Shown here: positions 1 to 11,770 of the stretch, in pieces | How positions within the stretch are numbered: position 1 is the stretch's first letter | How the letters are laid out: each line of letters starts with the position of its first letter | Source of the DNA: Selaginella moellendorffii | Taxonomy: Eukaryota; Streptophyta; Lycopodiopsida; Selaginellales; Selaginellaceae | Direction of reading: 5' to 3' | DNA length: 64,000 nt | NCBI RefSeq assembly: GCF_000143415.4 | Contig: NW_003314320.1 | Coordinates: forward strand, 796,819-860,818 | Notes under the pieces: model-generated | What the model was told of the DNA's origin: nothing | What the model saw: only the letters and a program-made list of their open reading frames with translations | Database searches by the model: none | Program-made: the position numbers and the translations under genes

Positions 1-2
1 TG

Positions 3-1448
3 GTGACGTGGAATGCCCTCTTCCAGGCATATGCTCAGAAAGGGCATTTTCTGCAAGCCAAGAATGCATTCGATTCCATGCCAGAGAGGGACGCCATCTC
101 GTGGAACTCGATGCTCGCCGTGGCCTCGCACCACAATCGCGTAGAGTATGCCAAGAAGATCTTCGATTCAATGCCGGCACTGAGCGTGCGGGCGTGGAAC
201 ACGATCTGCCAAGCATTTGCCTTAGCGCGGGAATTGCCCGATGCCAAAGAGGCGTTTGATTCAATGCCCGAGAGAGATGTGATCGCGTGGACGACGATGC
301 TCAATGCGTTCGCCGAGGAATCGGAGGTGTCATGGGTTAGGTTTTTGTTCGATCGAATGCCGGCGTGGGACACTCCCGCTTGGAACGCGCTCGCGCAGGC
401 ATATGCCCTAGCCGGTGACGCCGCGGGTGCCAAGCGCGTGTTCGATTCCACGCCCCAGCGCGACGTGGTGACATGGACGGGGCTGCTCAACGCCGTCGCT
501 CAGGGCGGGAATGTCCAGCAGATTGAGTTCCTGTTTGAGAGAATTCCATTCCGGAATGTGGTGACGTGGAATATCCTTGTTCAGGCATATGCCCACTCTG
601 GGTATCTGGAGAAAGCCCGTGCTACCTTTAACGCGATGCCTACCAGCAACATTTCCTGGAATCTCATGCTAAACGCTTATTCCGATAGCGGCCACGCTAG
701 CGAAGCCAAGGAGCTGTTTGATAGGATCCCTGACCGGGACGATGTGTCGTGGACGGCGATGCTAACTGCATATGCCCAGAATGGGCATCTGGACGAGGCT
801 CAAGGGATTTTTGACACGATGCCCCGCCGGAATGTTGTGGCTTGGACGGCCATGATCACGGCGTATGCGCAGCGCGCTCGTGTGGATATATTCGAGGGAA
901 TCTTCCGGCGTATATCCCAGAGGACCATCTTCTCTTGGAACTCTATGGTGGCGGCATATGCCCAGAACGGGCACGCAGTGGAGGCGGTGATGGTGTTTAG
1001 GGCCATGGCGCTCGAGGGCATCGCGCCAGATCTCATTGGCTTCTCCACTGCGCTGACGGCGTGTAGCCATGGCGGATTGCTTGCCACAGGCTGGCAAATC
1101 TTCGTGTCGATGCGCTGTGATTACGGATTGAAGCCCGGGAAGGATCACTACCGGTGTATGATCGACATTCTTGGTAGATCGGGGAGGATTATCGACGCGG
1201 AGGAGCTGATTCATAGCATGCCCTTCCTCCCCGACGAGATCGCGTGGGCGAGCTTGCTCTCTTCTTGCAAGATCCATCGCAATGCCGCAGCTGGGGCTCG
1301 TGCGGCGGCGGCAGCGCTTCGATTTGATGCCAGGGAGCCGGCCACATTCGTGCTGATGCAGGATCTCTACGCCGCCGCGAGCATCAAGAAAGAAATCGCG
1401 GATCCCTGGATCGGGGAGATTAATGGGGAGTTGGAAGAATATGGATGA
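3..1448 (+). CDS. Pentatricopeptide repeat (PPR) protein, 5' end outside window
   Basis: This is an organelle-type RNA-binding PPR protein. The open frame runs in from the left edge (the first complete codon is GTG, base 3), so the N-terminus is missing. About a dozen repeats of ~31 residues are visible, with recurring 'WN..(L/M)..AYA..G....A...FD.MP.RD' signatures typical of P/S-type repeats. The last ~110 residues form an E-type tail ('GLKPGKDHYRCMIDILGRSG', then 'DEIAWASLLSSCKIHRN'). There is no DYW deaminase domain. By family knowledge such proteins bind single-stranded organellar transcripts for editing, splicing or stabilisation; the target cannot be read from the sequence. The stop lies only 76 bp before the preferred ATG of the next gene, so the ALG8 5' UTR probably overlaps this gene's 3' region. 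The gene has no introns in the visible part, as is usual for PPR genes. Confidence 0.93.
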   Translation: MTWNALFQAYAQKGHFLQAKNAFDSMPERDAISWNSMLAVASHHNRVEYAKKIFDSMPALSVRAWNTICQAFALARELPDAKEAFDSMPERDVIAWTTMLNAFAEESEVSWVRFLFDRMPAWDTPAWNALAQAYALAGDAAGAKRVFDSTPQRDVVTWTGLLNAVAQGGNVQQIEFLFERIPFRNVVTWNILVQAYAHSGYLEKARATFNAMPTSNISWNLMLNAYSDSGHASEAKELFDRIPDRDDVSWTAMLTAYAQNGHLDEAQGIFDTMPRRNVVAWTAMITAYAQRARVDIFEGIFRRISQRTIFSWNSMVAAYAQNGHAVEAVMVFRAMALEGIAPDLIGFSTALTACSHGGLLATGWQIFVSMRCDYGLKPGKDHYRCMIDILGRSGRIIDAEELIHSMPFLPDEIAWASLLSSCKIHRNAAAGARAAAAALRFDAREPATFVLMQDLYAAASIKKEIADPWIGEINGELEEYG

Positions 1449-1524
1449 AGAAGCTCCTCGCGCCAAAATTTCAAACAAAAGTAGCTGTGTTCTAGGGTTC
1501 TTCTTCCTAGGGTTTTTCGGCGCG

Positions 1525-3245
1525 ATGGGGGAGCTGCTGGTGATGGCGGCCATCGCGACTTGCGTGAAGATCCTACTTGTTCCATCCTACCACAGCACGG
1601 ATTTCGAGGTGCACCGCAACTGGCTGGCGATCACGCACTCGCTCCCTGTCGATCGGTGGTATGTCGATGAGACCAGCGAGTGGACGCTGGACTATCCCCC
1701 ATTCTTCGCGTGGTTCGAGCGCCTTCTGTCGGCATTTGCAGCGGTGTGGGATCCCAGGATCGTGGATCTCAGCGCAGGGAAGAATTACGCCAGCTCTTCG
1801 TGCGTGTTGTTCCAGAGGGGGAGTGTGATGGTAGCAGACAGTGTGCTCTACCTTGGACTGTGGAGCTACTGCAAAGGTATGGCACCAGATAAGAGGAAGT
1901 TGGTCTATGCAGTGGTCGTGTTTTCTCCCGGGCTCTTGATCGTCGATCACATCCACTTCCAGTACAATGGATTCCTTCTGGGGATTTTGCTGCTGTCTCT
2001 GGCAGCGCTCAAGCAGGGAAAAGATCTTCTGGGCGGAGTGATTTTTGCCGCCTTGGTCTGCTTCAAACATTTGTTTGCCGTGGCTGGGCCAGTTTACTTC
2101 GTCTATTTGCTTCGACACTACTGTTCTGGCCAAAGAAGGCTGCGCAACTTTTTCCAGCTCGCCATTTCGGTGCTTGGTGTTGTGGTGTTCGCTTTTGGAC
2201 CCTTTGCTTACTATGGCCAGGTAGGCCTTGCTTCCTTTTCGTCACCATTTTTGTGTACCAGCAAACTTTGTTTTCAGATCCAGCAAGTTTTAAGGAGATT
2301 GTTTCCATTTGGACGAGGATTATGTCACGCTTACTGGGCTCCAAACATCTGGGCTATGTACAACACAGCAGATAAAGCTCTGTCTATCCTTTTCAAGGCT
2401 GCTGGTTTTAAAGTAAATTCCACCACCGCGGCTTACACTGGAGGACTCGTGGGCGAGTTTTCATCTTATGCGGTTCTTCCAAGCGTGAGTTTTTTCGTCC
2501 TTCCATTTTGTTTCGCTTCTCACAGTACCTTAAAAAATGCAGATTACGCCGCTGATAACATTCGCCATGGTGTTATCATCGCTTGTCCCTTGGCTTTATA
2601 AGATTTGGAGAAACCCACAGCCTTCCAGAGTTGTCTACTATATCACATATGCTTACATGTGCGGCTTCATGTTTGGCTGGCATGTCCATGAGAAAGCGTC
2701 ACTTCACTTTGTGGTACCATTCAGCCTGATCGCAGTGGAATCAATGGACAATGCAAACGATTATCTATTCCTTTCGACAGGTACCTCATGTGCACGTATC
2801 AATCTTGTGCCGCTCTCGAATGGTTTTGTATCGTTTTGTTTCTTTTGCAGTTTGCTACTACTCGCTTTTCCCCCTGCTCTACGAGGCCCGCGAGTATCCC
2901 ATTAAGGTGTTGGTCCTGCTTCTCTATTCCACGCTTCTGTGGGATTGCTTTTCAAACTATTTCAGCGTCAAAGTGGACGGCAAAGGCGAAGACAAATCAA
3001 AAGCGTCACGACATTCAAGGACAGCGTTGGGAAGATTGAAATCAAGCTATTTGGCCGGAATGATTCTTATAGAGATATACGGTCAGTTTGGACACCGATT
3101 TCTCTTCCCGCAGCGGCTCGAGTTTCTACCACTGATGCTGGTGTCAGCTTATTGTAGCATAGGCGTCTTCTATATATGGGTGCAGTGGTTTCGGTCTGGG
3201 TTCTCCATCCACGACTGGTCTACTCTACCACCTCCGAGTAAGTAG
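1525..3245 (+). CDS. ALG8: ALG8-type dolichyl-P-Glc alpha-1,3-glucosyltransferase, 4 exons
   Basis: This ER membrane enzyme adds the second glucose (Dol-P-Glc donor) to the Glc1Man9GlcNAc2-PP-dolichol precursor of N-glycans. Deduced exons are 1525-2220, 2278-2484, 2543-2780 and 2851-3245 (introns 57, 58 and 70 nt); the joined frame is 1,536 nt, 511 aa, close to the size of known plant ALG8. Diagnostic motifs are 'HSTDFEVHRNWLAITHSLP', 'WTLDYPPFFAWFE' (the luminal acidic motif of the ALG6/ALG8 family), 'LFPFGRGLCHAYWAPN' and 'HVHEKASLHF', with many hydrophobic spans. The reading frame passes unbroken through intron 1, so an unspliced frame gives a false insertion there. ATG 1525 is preferred because the upstream in-frame Met codons (1423, 1441) precede a UTR-like stretch rich in 'cctaggg'. 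It is convergent with the PIN gene, with 187 bp between stop codons. Confidence 0.93.
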
Positions 3246-3432
3246 CGCTTGCAGAAGTTCTCTCAGATCCAGTGATAACGATTAATTTACAGAGGACAAA
3301 AAATTTGGAGTCTAGTCCTTGAATGTAGAGCTAAAAATCGATGATGCGATGACGGCACAAGTCAACTCTCCGCAATATACATTCGGAAAATGTCGGCAGG
3401 ATGCTGGCCTCGTCGTACGCATTGGCTGGATC

Positions 3433-5802
3433 TCAAAGGCCCAGCAGCACATAGTAGAGAAGATTGATGGGAAGTGAGATCAGCATGCCGAAGATTACAC
3501 TGTAAGAAGAAAGAGACAACCGGGGATGGTGAGGCTTGTTCAACGACGCTCATCATACTTACGCCGTGCTGAGGACATCTGGATGGACGTTGTACTCCTT
3601 CGCGAACACAAAAGGAACTATTCCTTGTGGCAGTGCTGCCTGGACAAGATTCAACAAGAGTTTGGAAAAGTTGGGACATGGCATTGGCGATTACCTGGAT
3701 GATGGAGGCCCTCAACTGGACATTTCGGAGGCCAACAGCAATCGATGTCGCAGACATAATAGCAGGGCCTGTCACGAAGCGAATGATCATCACGACAACA
3801 GCCATGGTAGTCCCGCAGGCTATTAAACTCGATTGCAGCGCCATAAAGAGGCCTGGAGAAGAAAAGTCTCACCGACGTTGGCAACCAATCAACGAATATA
3901 GTGATTGAAGTACTCACCCAGACTGAACATGGCCATCCCCAAGCCTGCGTCGGACAAGATTGTGATGGAATGCTCAAGAATTTTTGGCATTCCGACGTTC
4001 CATCTGCCAACAGATGACGAGCTTTAGCGATGAGACAAGCTAGGTAGAAATATGGATGAAGAGGATACCTGAAGGATATCAGGGCCCATGCAAGCCCGAG
4101 CAGACTTGCGTAAGTATTTGGATTTCGGATCAGCTTCTTCCACATCATTCTCACGATGAGTTTTGTCATGACTGTAGGTGGTGGCATTTGAGTCGGAGCT
4201 GACGAGTCGCTGTCAACCAGTTTCGGTGGCGTGAAGGGAACCTTGCAAGGCAAATGTGATTCGCTCTTCAGATTCTTCTCTGACAGCGGGGTGGTGTCTT
4301 CTCTTTGGAACAGAACGTTATCAACGAAGCTGAAGTCTTTGGCCATGCATGGATGTAATGGTGTGGAGTTCGACGGTACTACACTCGTAAGTAAGGATGT
4401 AAGTTTTCCTTGAAACAGAAATAGAAACGTACTTACTTTGAATTGACAGGTTCTTGTGGCTTGTCAATTTCCTGGTCTCGTAACAGCCTCTATCAGACGC
4501 AGGAGAGTTGCTCGAGCTCCACACCAGCATTTGCATCTCTCGAGATTCGTATTGCTGTTGCTGGTAGTCCATCTTTCTCGCGGCTTCAGCTAGTTTCATG
4601 GGAGAAAATACCTGGTTGCCGACAAACAATCTCTCCAGTGGGCCTGGACTCCTTGGAACTTGTTTCTGCAACTCATCATGAGCAGCGGGTCCGGTGGTGG
4701 TTTTGGGTGATGGCGAGTAATGGTGCCTGCCGGGGGTGTAAGCGAACATATTACTCTGCTCTTCCGAAGGAGGCTCCCTGGGAGTGTGCATATTGGAGGA
4801 GTGATTGGAGTAATGTGGAAGCTCGTTGCTCGACAAAGTGGTACTGGTTTCGATAGAGAGGCCGGGATTGTTGCTACTTGGTCGAAGGTGTGGACTTGAG
4901 CCGTGAGTTCCCGTCATCAAGCCGAGATCCGTATAAGAGCCTGTTGGAGTCATGTTCCTGGAAGATTGAACCGAGTAGATCTCTACTCCTGTGAGGTCGG
5001 AAGCTCTCGGAGTTCCAGCTTTCGAGGACAGAGGTGAAACAAGGCCAGGTGATCTCAGGAGAGAAATGCTGGAGGAGTCGTACTCTCTGTACATTGAAGA
5101 CGTCGGTGGTAGTGGTGGTGGTTGTGGTGGTGGTGACCGCTTCACCTGGACATGTATTTTCCCGTCCTGTCCGATCTCGGCCTCGGTTTTGATCTGCTGC
5201 TGCTCTCCGTCCAGCGAGATGACATCCGGATCAATTCTAAAGGAGACGATGTTGGCAGCTGACGGTCCAGGAAACTGCTCCAAGATGAGATTTTTGGCAC
5301 TTCTGTACTCGTAGAGGAAGAGCAGCAGCGTGTACCAGACAATGCACTGCAGAACGACCGCTTGGACGACTAATTCAGCTGGCTTCTCTCCGTACATCGC
5401 GACTTCGAGAGGAATCCCCAATACCAGTGTGTTTGGGAGCGTTGACACCATGAACAAGGTAATGGCCCAGTCCAAGTCTTTACTCTTTGTGTCACTGGTG
5501 CTCCTGACTGACGAGCTGAACTTTTTGAGCCTAGACCAGGATGCGAGGACTGCGAGAACAATGAGCTTCTGGAGGACATCAGCGGCTACGAACCTGGGAT
5601 TCATGTCGTATGGATTGTTGTGCGCTATGATTTGAAAGGAGAGCAGAGGTACTGCAAAGATTGCCACAAATCTATTTATCCCAGAGCACTGTGCAGGTGT
5701 GAGCAGCTTCCACCATCGAACGGAGCCATAAGCAAGGATCATTGCGACATAGAGTGGCACCACAGCCGACATCACCGTGTAAAACTCTTGCAACGTGATC
5801 AT
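3433..5802 (-). CDS. PIN: Canonical PIN-family auxin efflux carrier, 6 exons
   Basis: This is a plasma-membrane auxin (IAA) exporter. Exons in transcript order are 5802-4437, 4378-4069, 4003-3918, 3852-3695, 3639-3563 and 3499-3433; introns are 55-65 nt and the joined frame is 2,064 nt, 687 aa. The N-terminal transmembrane bundle (residues ~1-160) includes '[15 protein letters not shown]', '[20 protein letters not shown]' and '[11 protein letters not shown]'. A long hydrophilic loop (~170-520) is rich in Ser/Pro, with '[12 protein letters not shown]' and several R-x-S-type sites of the kind phosphorylated by AGC kinases in known PINs. The C-terminal bundle has '[15 protein letters not shown]', '[14 protein letters not shown]', '[16 protein letters not shown]' and ends 'YYVLLGL'. 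The long loop marks the canonical, polar plasma-membrane class rather than the short-loop ER class. No stop or frameshift is visible, so the gene looks intact. Confidence 0.95.
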
Positions 5803-5909
5803 CTTCGAGAATTGGAGCTTTGATCCCAGGAGAATTGTCAGAGGAAAGGAAGTTAGACGACCACGGAACCGCGAGAAGTTTTGTTCTCCTCACCCGCATT
5901 TGAAGTGAG

Positions 5910-5955
5910 GACACACAAACTCACATACAGACACACACACACACACACACACACT
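5910..5955. repeat. (CA)n microsatellite
   Basis: Runs of CA dinucleotides, interrupted at the left end ('acacacaaactcacatacag') and pure from about 5930, lie about 110 bp upstream of the PIN start codon on the minus strand. This would be in its 5' UTR or promoter. Confidence 0.9.
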
Positions 5956-7110
5956 TGCAATCGGTCTAGAAGAGAGGTAATAGTATTTGAAGGAGTAAGA
6001 TACTTAATTTCTTTCCTTGCTTGCCGCGGGCCATAGAAAAATGCGACCTGACAGAGGTGGTGATGAGAGGAATATTTAAGTTATTTGAGAATGGCCTCAA
6101 TCACCACATATCTTCTCTGCTGCTGCTGGCTACAACATGCAACTCTCCTTTGCGAGCTAACGATTTCTCTCCTTTCTCTCTCACTTGATGGGGGCCTGGC
6201 AGCAGACTGCTACATTACAACGGTGTATTCTACCAACACCAAAGATTTTTGGCAACAGATCTTGGATGCATTCCATGTGATCGAAGCTGGTCCGTACAGA
6301 GCGCCATAGTTTATGGCACGAGTTTCTACGTAGAGTCGAGGAACTTCCCACTCTCTCAGGAGGTATTAAGCTGTCTTTGAAAATCTCTTTCGTTGTTCTT
6401 TGTTTTTACCAGGATCATGGTTTCTTACAAACTTATTCCGCAGTTAAGTCAATTCCTCCATGTGGACTTTGGAGTGCGCTTGGGTGCGAAAGACACACTG
6501 CACAGCTCCCCGTTGACGGACACGGCAACGAGCAGCTCGAGTTTAAAAGCGGCGTCGCGTTCCCACTTTGTCAAACGTGGTAAGTTTCTTATTCGTCACG
6601 CTTGTGATCTTCCTTCCGAGCATTGCAAAATCTCCGTAAGTTTAATTTTTGTCACGCCGGTGCTTCCAGGTTGGTTCGGATGATAGGACTGTCACCTCCA
6701 TGTGGGCGATCATTTGCGGAGCGAGCACCCAAGACAGAAAAACAATCGCGGCAACTTCACCATTAAACAAGTGAGTCGCAAAATCATTGCTTACGAGACA
6801 AACGAGTATAACTCGAGACAACCCCAACCTTGCATTTCAGCGTGAAACATCTGTCAAGTCTCGACCAACAGAAACAAGGAAAAGGAACGATCTCGCGTAA
6901 AAGATGGACAATCCGGGAGCGTTGACAACATCTTAGCTTCCGGAAATGGTTCCCGAGGAGGGAGGGGGAGGAGCCGCAAATCAAACAGCTAGCTGGCTTG
7001 AAAGTTGGCGGGGTGCTGCCCGGGCAAATCCAGATTATGTAAAGTTGGAGCGAGGCGATGACGAAGAAAGGCCACCGGCCGCTGTCGAGTAGAAAAAGAG
7101 ATGCTGAGGC
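5956..7110. other. Unresolved stretch; possible small spliced gene on + strand
   Basis: No family is recognised. An ATG at 6091 opens a 72-codon frame with a Leu/Cys-rich hydrophobic N-terminus (signal-like) ending 'EAGPYRAP'. Further along are plausible acceptor/donor pairs (acceptor 'ttattccgcag' before 6445, donor 'cgtggtaagt' near 6580, acceptor 'gtgcttccag' near 6669). They suggest a spliced transcript, but I could not join the pieces into one convincing protein. Minus-strand frames here are no better. The stretch may be a decayed gene next to the MFS remnant at 7.1-7.3 kb. Confidence 0.25.
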
Positions 7111-7124
7111 GGTCCGGGTTTTTT

Positions 7125-7262
7125 TAGCCGATGCCTGGATCTGTGAACGAGTTGGAGAAGATTTTGCTGTGTCCATCGGGTCCGTGACATGGAGCGTCGA
7201 GATGATTGCGATGCGAGCTATTCCTGGGCCCGCAGTGAAGAAACCAAGTAAAGGTTCGTTCT
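7125..7262 (-). pseudogene. Orphan fragment of an MFS transporter 3' end
   Basis: The plus strand at about 7177-7250 aligns by eye with 12749-12826, the last exon of the intact MFS gene on the same strand: 'gtccatcgggtccgtgacat' against 'gtccaccgggtatgtgacgt', followed by 'gagatgattgcgatgc' against 'gagatgatcgcgatgc'. On the minus strand this translates to 'IARIAIISTLHVTDPMD', matching 'VACIAIISALYVTYPVD' of the intact protein. Only the terminal helix and tail are present and no upstream exons are recognisable nearby. It is therefore a relic of a duplicated paralogue, not a functional gene. The divergence suggests an old duplication. Confidence 0.65.
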
Positions 7263-7282
7263 CGATTCCCAAGAACCGCTAA

Positions 7283-8240
7283 TAAAGAAGATTGATCACA
7301 TAAACGTAAGTTTCTTCCAGGTTCTCTCTTTCTCCGTTTCGTTTCTTCTAAGCTGGGTTTTATGTTCGACTAATGCTTTTGATGTGGGTACTGAGGATCG
7401 TAATCTTCTTGAGACGGTGGGCCGGCTGAATTTTTTGCGACACCACTTGGTCAAGGCAAGCATAAGTGATAAGCTTCCGATTTTGGCCTGACTTAGTTAA
7501 AAATATATTTAGAATGTTCAAACATATTCTAGAATGTTTTAACACTTCAAACTTTTTCTAATTCACTTATAATCAAGGTTAATTCTAGAGAGCAAAATTT
7601 CCATATAAAATCAGCTATGTATCACTAATAAATTTTGTTTAGATTTCTAACAATTTAGTCCTGGCAATTTAAAAATTTAGGTTTTAGTATTCTGAAAGGT
7701 TCTTGAGAGAATGTTTTTATTATACCAAAAAGTGTTAAAATATAATTATTATTTTTAAATTTCATTATAAAATTAGCTATTTTTGGCAATAAATCAAATT
7801 CAGCTAGTTTTATTTTGAATTAAAATATGAACATTACAAACTAGTAATTAAATATTTTTATATAAAAATTATAAGGTAATTTTAAAGTAATTTCAACTTC
7901 TTTATTTCCACTTTTTGTGTACCTACAATTACCCAAAGTTAACCACTGATACTAAGTTATAATCTAGTGCTAAATGACAAGACAAAAAGGTTTAACCTTC
8001 CTAAACTATGTTATACTTTAAGTTATTACACCTTGAGTTGGCACTATGTTACTATCCTCATATTGTTTCTTCATTATTTTTAATGAATTTTTTTTCCTAA
8101 AATATTTTGTAGAATATTTAAATTATATCAAAATATGTTTTTTTAAATTAATCCATATCTATCTTATGTTGATATTTTTTATTTTATGTCCTATTTGAAT
8201 GATTCAAGACACTCTTTATTTCTATTAAAACATAAGAGAA
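7283..8240. other. AT-rich non-coding stretch
   Basis: Strongly AT-rich sequence with no sustained reading frame and no recognisable repeat family. It includes the 3' flank of the LRR gene that follows on the minus strand. Confidence 0.7.
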
Positions 8241-8244
8241 ATAT

Positions 8245-10155
8245 TTATAATATCATTGTCAATAACATCCCAATTATAAAACTCACAAATGCAGTTATTG
8301 GGAATACTATTGGGTGCACATTTTGGCTCCACCATATGGAGTTATGTGATGAATTAGATGTAGGTAATTCATTGGATGTAGTACAATTTGAATATAAAGG
8401 TTTTCCACATAACTCAGCATTTCCAATATAAGCAAAAGGGTCAAATGTCATAAATTGGCCACTGGTAGGAATTTGACCTGATAAGTTATTGAAAGAAACA
8501 TTAAAAATAGCAAGTTTGGTAAGGAGCTCAAATGATCTTGGAATGTTCCCTTTGAAGAAATTATAAGAGAGATCCAATTCTTCTAGATCAAATATGGAGC
8601 CAATATCATTAGGAATGCTGCCATTAAGTAAATTATTTGAGAGCCTCAAATATTTAAGGCCCTTAAGTTTTCCAATATTCTGTGGAATATTTCCTTTTAA
8701 TTTGTTGCCCGACAAATCCAATAATGTGATATCTTGTAGTAAATACTTATAGCAATAATTTCCTCTTTTAATATGAAGCACTAGTTCATATGATGAAATA
8801 GACTCATTAGAAGAAGAAATGGGATGTGTGAATGCTAAAAGGTTGTCAAAATTATTTGGAAGTAGACCTTCAAACTCATTATTATAGAGGTCAATCACTT
8901 GAAGTAAAGGGCAGTTCCATATCCAACCTGGTATATCTCCCGAAAACTTATTTCCACCCAAGTCTAAAACTCGGAGTTTAGGAGCAAAACTCCAATAGGG
9001 AACCGGGCCAGTTAATCTATTATCTCTTACACAAAAAACTTCCATATGAGTTGAGTTTACGCTTGGGAAGTTTCCTAAACGAAAATGTTATTAGTCTAAT
9101 TAGTATAAATAACAAACAAACACCCACCTGTGAAACTGTTATTTCCTGTCACAAACCATTCCAGTTTATTGCAGTTTTCCAAACTTTTAAGGAAGTTACC
9201 ACTAAACTTGTTGTTATCAATCAAAAACTTTACTAGATTTGGCATAGTCCCAAAAATATCTGGGATTTCCCCTTGGAGGATATTGGTAGCCAAGCGAAGA
9301 ACTTCCATGTGTGAGCAATTTCCCAAGCTAGAGGTAATACCACCCGAAAAATGATTATTAGAGAGGTAAAGATCAGTGAGACTGCTAAGATTGCCCAAGC
9401 TGAAGGGGATATAGCCTGTGAGTTGATTAAATGATAGGTCAAGATACTTTAGCATCTTTTGATTATCTAAGCTGGAGAGAATAGATCCAAATAGCTTATT
9501 TCCATATAAGTCAAGATGAATAAGATTTGTCATATTGCTGAAGCTGGGAAGGATATCAGTAATATTACAGTCATATAAGGAAAGCATTCTGAGTTTATGA
9601 AGTTGCAAAAGTGGTGTTGGAAACGTTCCTATAGAAACTCCACTAATGTCATATTCCTTCAGTTCATGAAGTTGTCCAAATGAACCTGGAATCTTTCCTG
9701 TGAGATTTGTTTGTCCAAGATATAATTTTTCCAACCCAAGGATTTGCCCAATGGAAGCTGGTATAACACCTGAGAGGTGTTTGTTAAAGCTCACATTCAA
9801 CACTTTTAAATAAGTAAGCTGCCCAATATCAGGAGAAATGGTACCAAATAGATCTTGGCTGCTTAAGTCAACCTTGATAACATGTCCAGTAGAATCACAC
9901 TTCACTCCTGTCCAATTATAGCATACGTGCATAGAGTTCTCCTTGCTCCAGCTGCTCAATAGATGATCACCATGCTGATTGTAGATCCCCTTTGAAATGG
10001 AAATCAAGGCTTTATACTCCTCAAGCAAGAGATGGTTTTGAGATGCATATACATGAGTGCAAACGAGCAAGAATACCAATACTAGCCACTGCAAAAACAA
10101 AAAATAATTTTATAAAAGCATCACAAACAATCTGGTAACCACTAACCTGCTCCAT
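8245..10155 (-). CDS. LRR receptor-like protein (RLP) without kinase domain
   Basis: This is a predicted cell-surface receptor-like protein with a signal peptide, extracellular leucine-rich repeats, one membrane span and almost no cytoplasmic tail. Deduced exons are 10155-10147 (ATG GAG CAG, 9 nt), 10088-9128 and 9074-8245; introns are 58 and 53 nt and the joined frame is 1,800 nt, 599 aa. The N-terminus 'MEQWLVLVFLLVCTHVYA' is a clear signal peptide. It is followed by an LRRNT-like cap ('NWTGVKCDSTGHVIKVDL') and about 16-18 plant-type LxxLxLxxNxLxGxIP repeats. A non-LRR island lies at the 'SSSNESISSYELVLHIKRG' region, as in many RLPs, and a transmembrane helix 'VFPITAFVSFIIGMLLTMIL' lies right at the stop. 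No kinase follows. The gene is much more AT-rich than the PIN or MFS genes beside it. A start inside the large exon is unlikely because no Met lies before the signal sequence there. Confidence 0.9.
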
Positions 10156-10849
10156 GAATTTTTGTAAACTCCAGCACCTGAATGGCTGAGATGCTTTGAA
10201 TCCAAGTAGTGTTTGCCCTATTCATAAGAATGTCCTATATTTGATAGGTTCAGAAGCCGTGTCTAACAGGTTGTGAAACCGTGTTTGACAGGTTTGTTTG
10301 ACAGCTATATGATATTGACTTAATCTCTCCATCAAAAAGTTTATTTGAAATCAGCAAACCCAAAGTTTGAAATATATGTTATATGTAATTAAGTATTATT
10401 GAAGGACTAGATATTTCCCAGCATATGCTGCCCAATTAGCAAACACTATTTTGATTGTTATAATTTTGATACATTGAAAACTTAATTAGAATAATATCAA
10501 TATTGTATTCCACTTTGAAGAAGTATGTATTTCCCCAAAAGAAACTATTAAAGTTCTTAGAGGGAATTATAAAATCCCACAAGTCTCCATGTAAAAGGTT
10601 GAGTGTTAATACTAGTCAACAATGCATCATCAAGTACATGCATTCGTCACAATGCTTTCTTTGCTCAACCAATGTAATTTAAATCTTGCTGCTCAATCTT
10701 TTTCCTGCATTGATCAAATACTTGTTTTGCTTGCTTTTATAAGGATAAAAGTTTGTTATTGGTTTGATCTAGTTTGTTCCCTTAGGCTTGCTAGTGTGGC
10801 TTTAGTCATTCCGGTGGTAAACTACTTGCTGAGGCCAAGTAGTGTTAAA

Positions 10850-11770
10850 TAAGTAGCCACTGTAGCACATGTGGTTTTTACCCTTTATTTTATGGTGATT
10901 TACCATAGGACAACCACGAAGTGGAATCTCTACTTTCCATATGCCATGTGTCACATGCCATCTACCACATGCCACATGTTTAAAGGATAGTAGAGTGGAA
11001 CCCAAATTTCAAGGCCTTGGGCCATTGAATAAAAAAATAGTGCTAAATTCTCAAGCATAGAGCTAAGGAGTAATGGCATTGAAGCACAGAATAACTTCCA
11101 AGTGTATAGCCCAAGGAACAAAGGGACAGGAGTGTGGAGCAACTTGGAACAATTCTAGAGCATCCAACATCCCAATGCCAAAACCAACACATAAAATGAA
11201 GTTAAATGGAGTCTAGCACTATTTTAGCATACCGGTAGCTTAACACGAGGATATAGATACTACACCAACTAGCATGGTATGGAATATGGGTTTAGACCCA
11301 AGCCAAACACAGAACAAGGACAGGCACACAAGTGGGAATTAAACTATGTTTTAGGTTAATTGTCCATGCCCGACCTACCCACTATCCCTATTATACATTT
11401 GGAACCCCCTATAGCCCCCTCTTGAAGAATACATGTTTTGGGCTTTTACCCCAAGCCTCCCTTAGTATTAGGAGTTAGTCTTTAGGACAAACTCAAACTT
11501 ATTAAATATGGAATGTTTTTAGATTGCGAATTTGGATATAGAATGAACACTATTGCATTCAGGACAATCTCTACATTCCATAGATATGCTAAATGAACAA
11601 ATCTAGATACTTTCCATAAATAACATTTGGGACTTAAATAGGAATAGCACAAAGGGCATGATAGCAAGGGTGTTTAGCAGACACGATAAGTTATCATCTA
11701 GCATTATTGAGGGACTAGTCTTAATATGCGAAGGTTTTTATCAAGCTAATGCAAGATAGAGCAAGAGAGA
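10850..11770. mobile_element. Decayed LTR-family fragments between RLP and MFS genes
   Basis: The segment 10850-11240 matches 24085-24480 in the same orientation ('gtggtttttaccctttat', 'ggtgatttac', 'gggccattgaata', 'agcccaaggaacaaagggac'). The segment 11490-11770 matches 23290-23560 in inverse orientation ('cattccatagatatgc' and its reverse complement). The segment 11395-11480 has the 'ttggaacccc...gggctttcaccc'-like block also seen near 19085, 23590 and 42400. These are pieces of one dispersed LTR family. No coding capacity is seen. Confidence 0.6.

Noticed and set aside
7058-7282. Plus-strand 74-codon frame as a gene
   Set aside because: The stretch aligns with the MFS 3' end on the opposite strand, so the frame is antisense to a relic.
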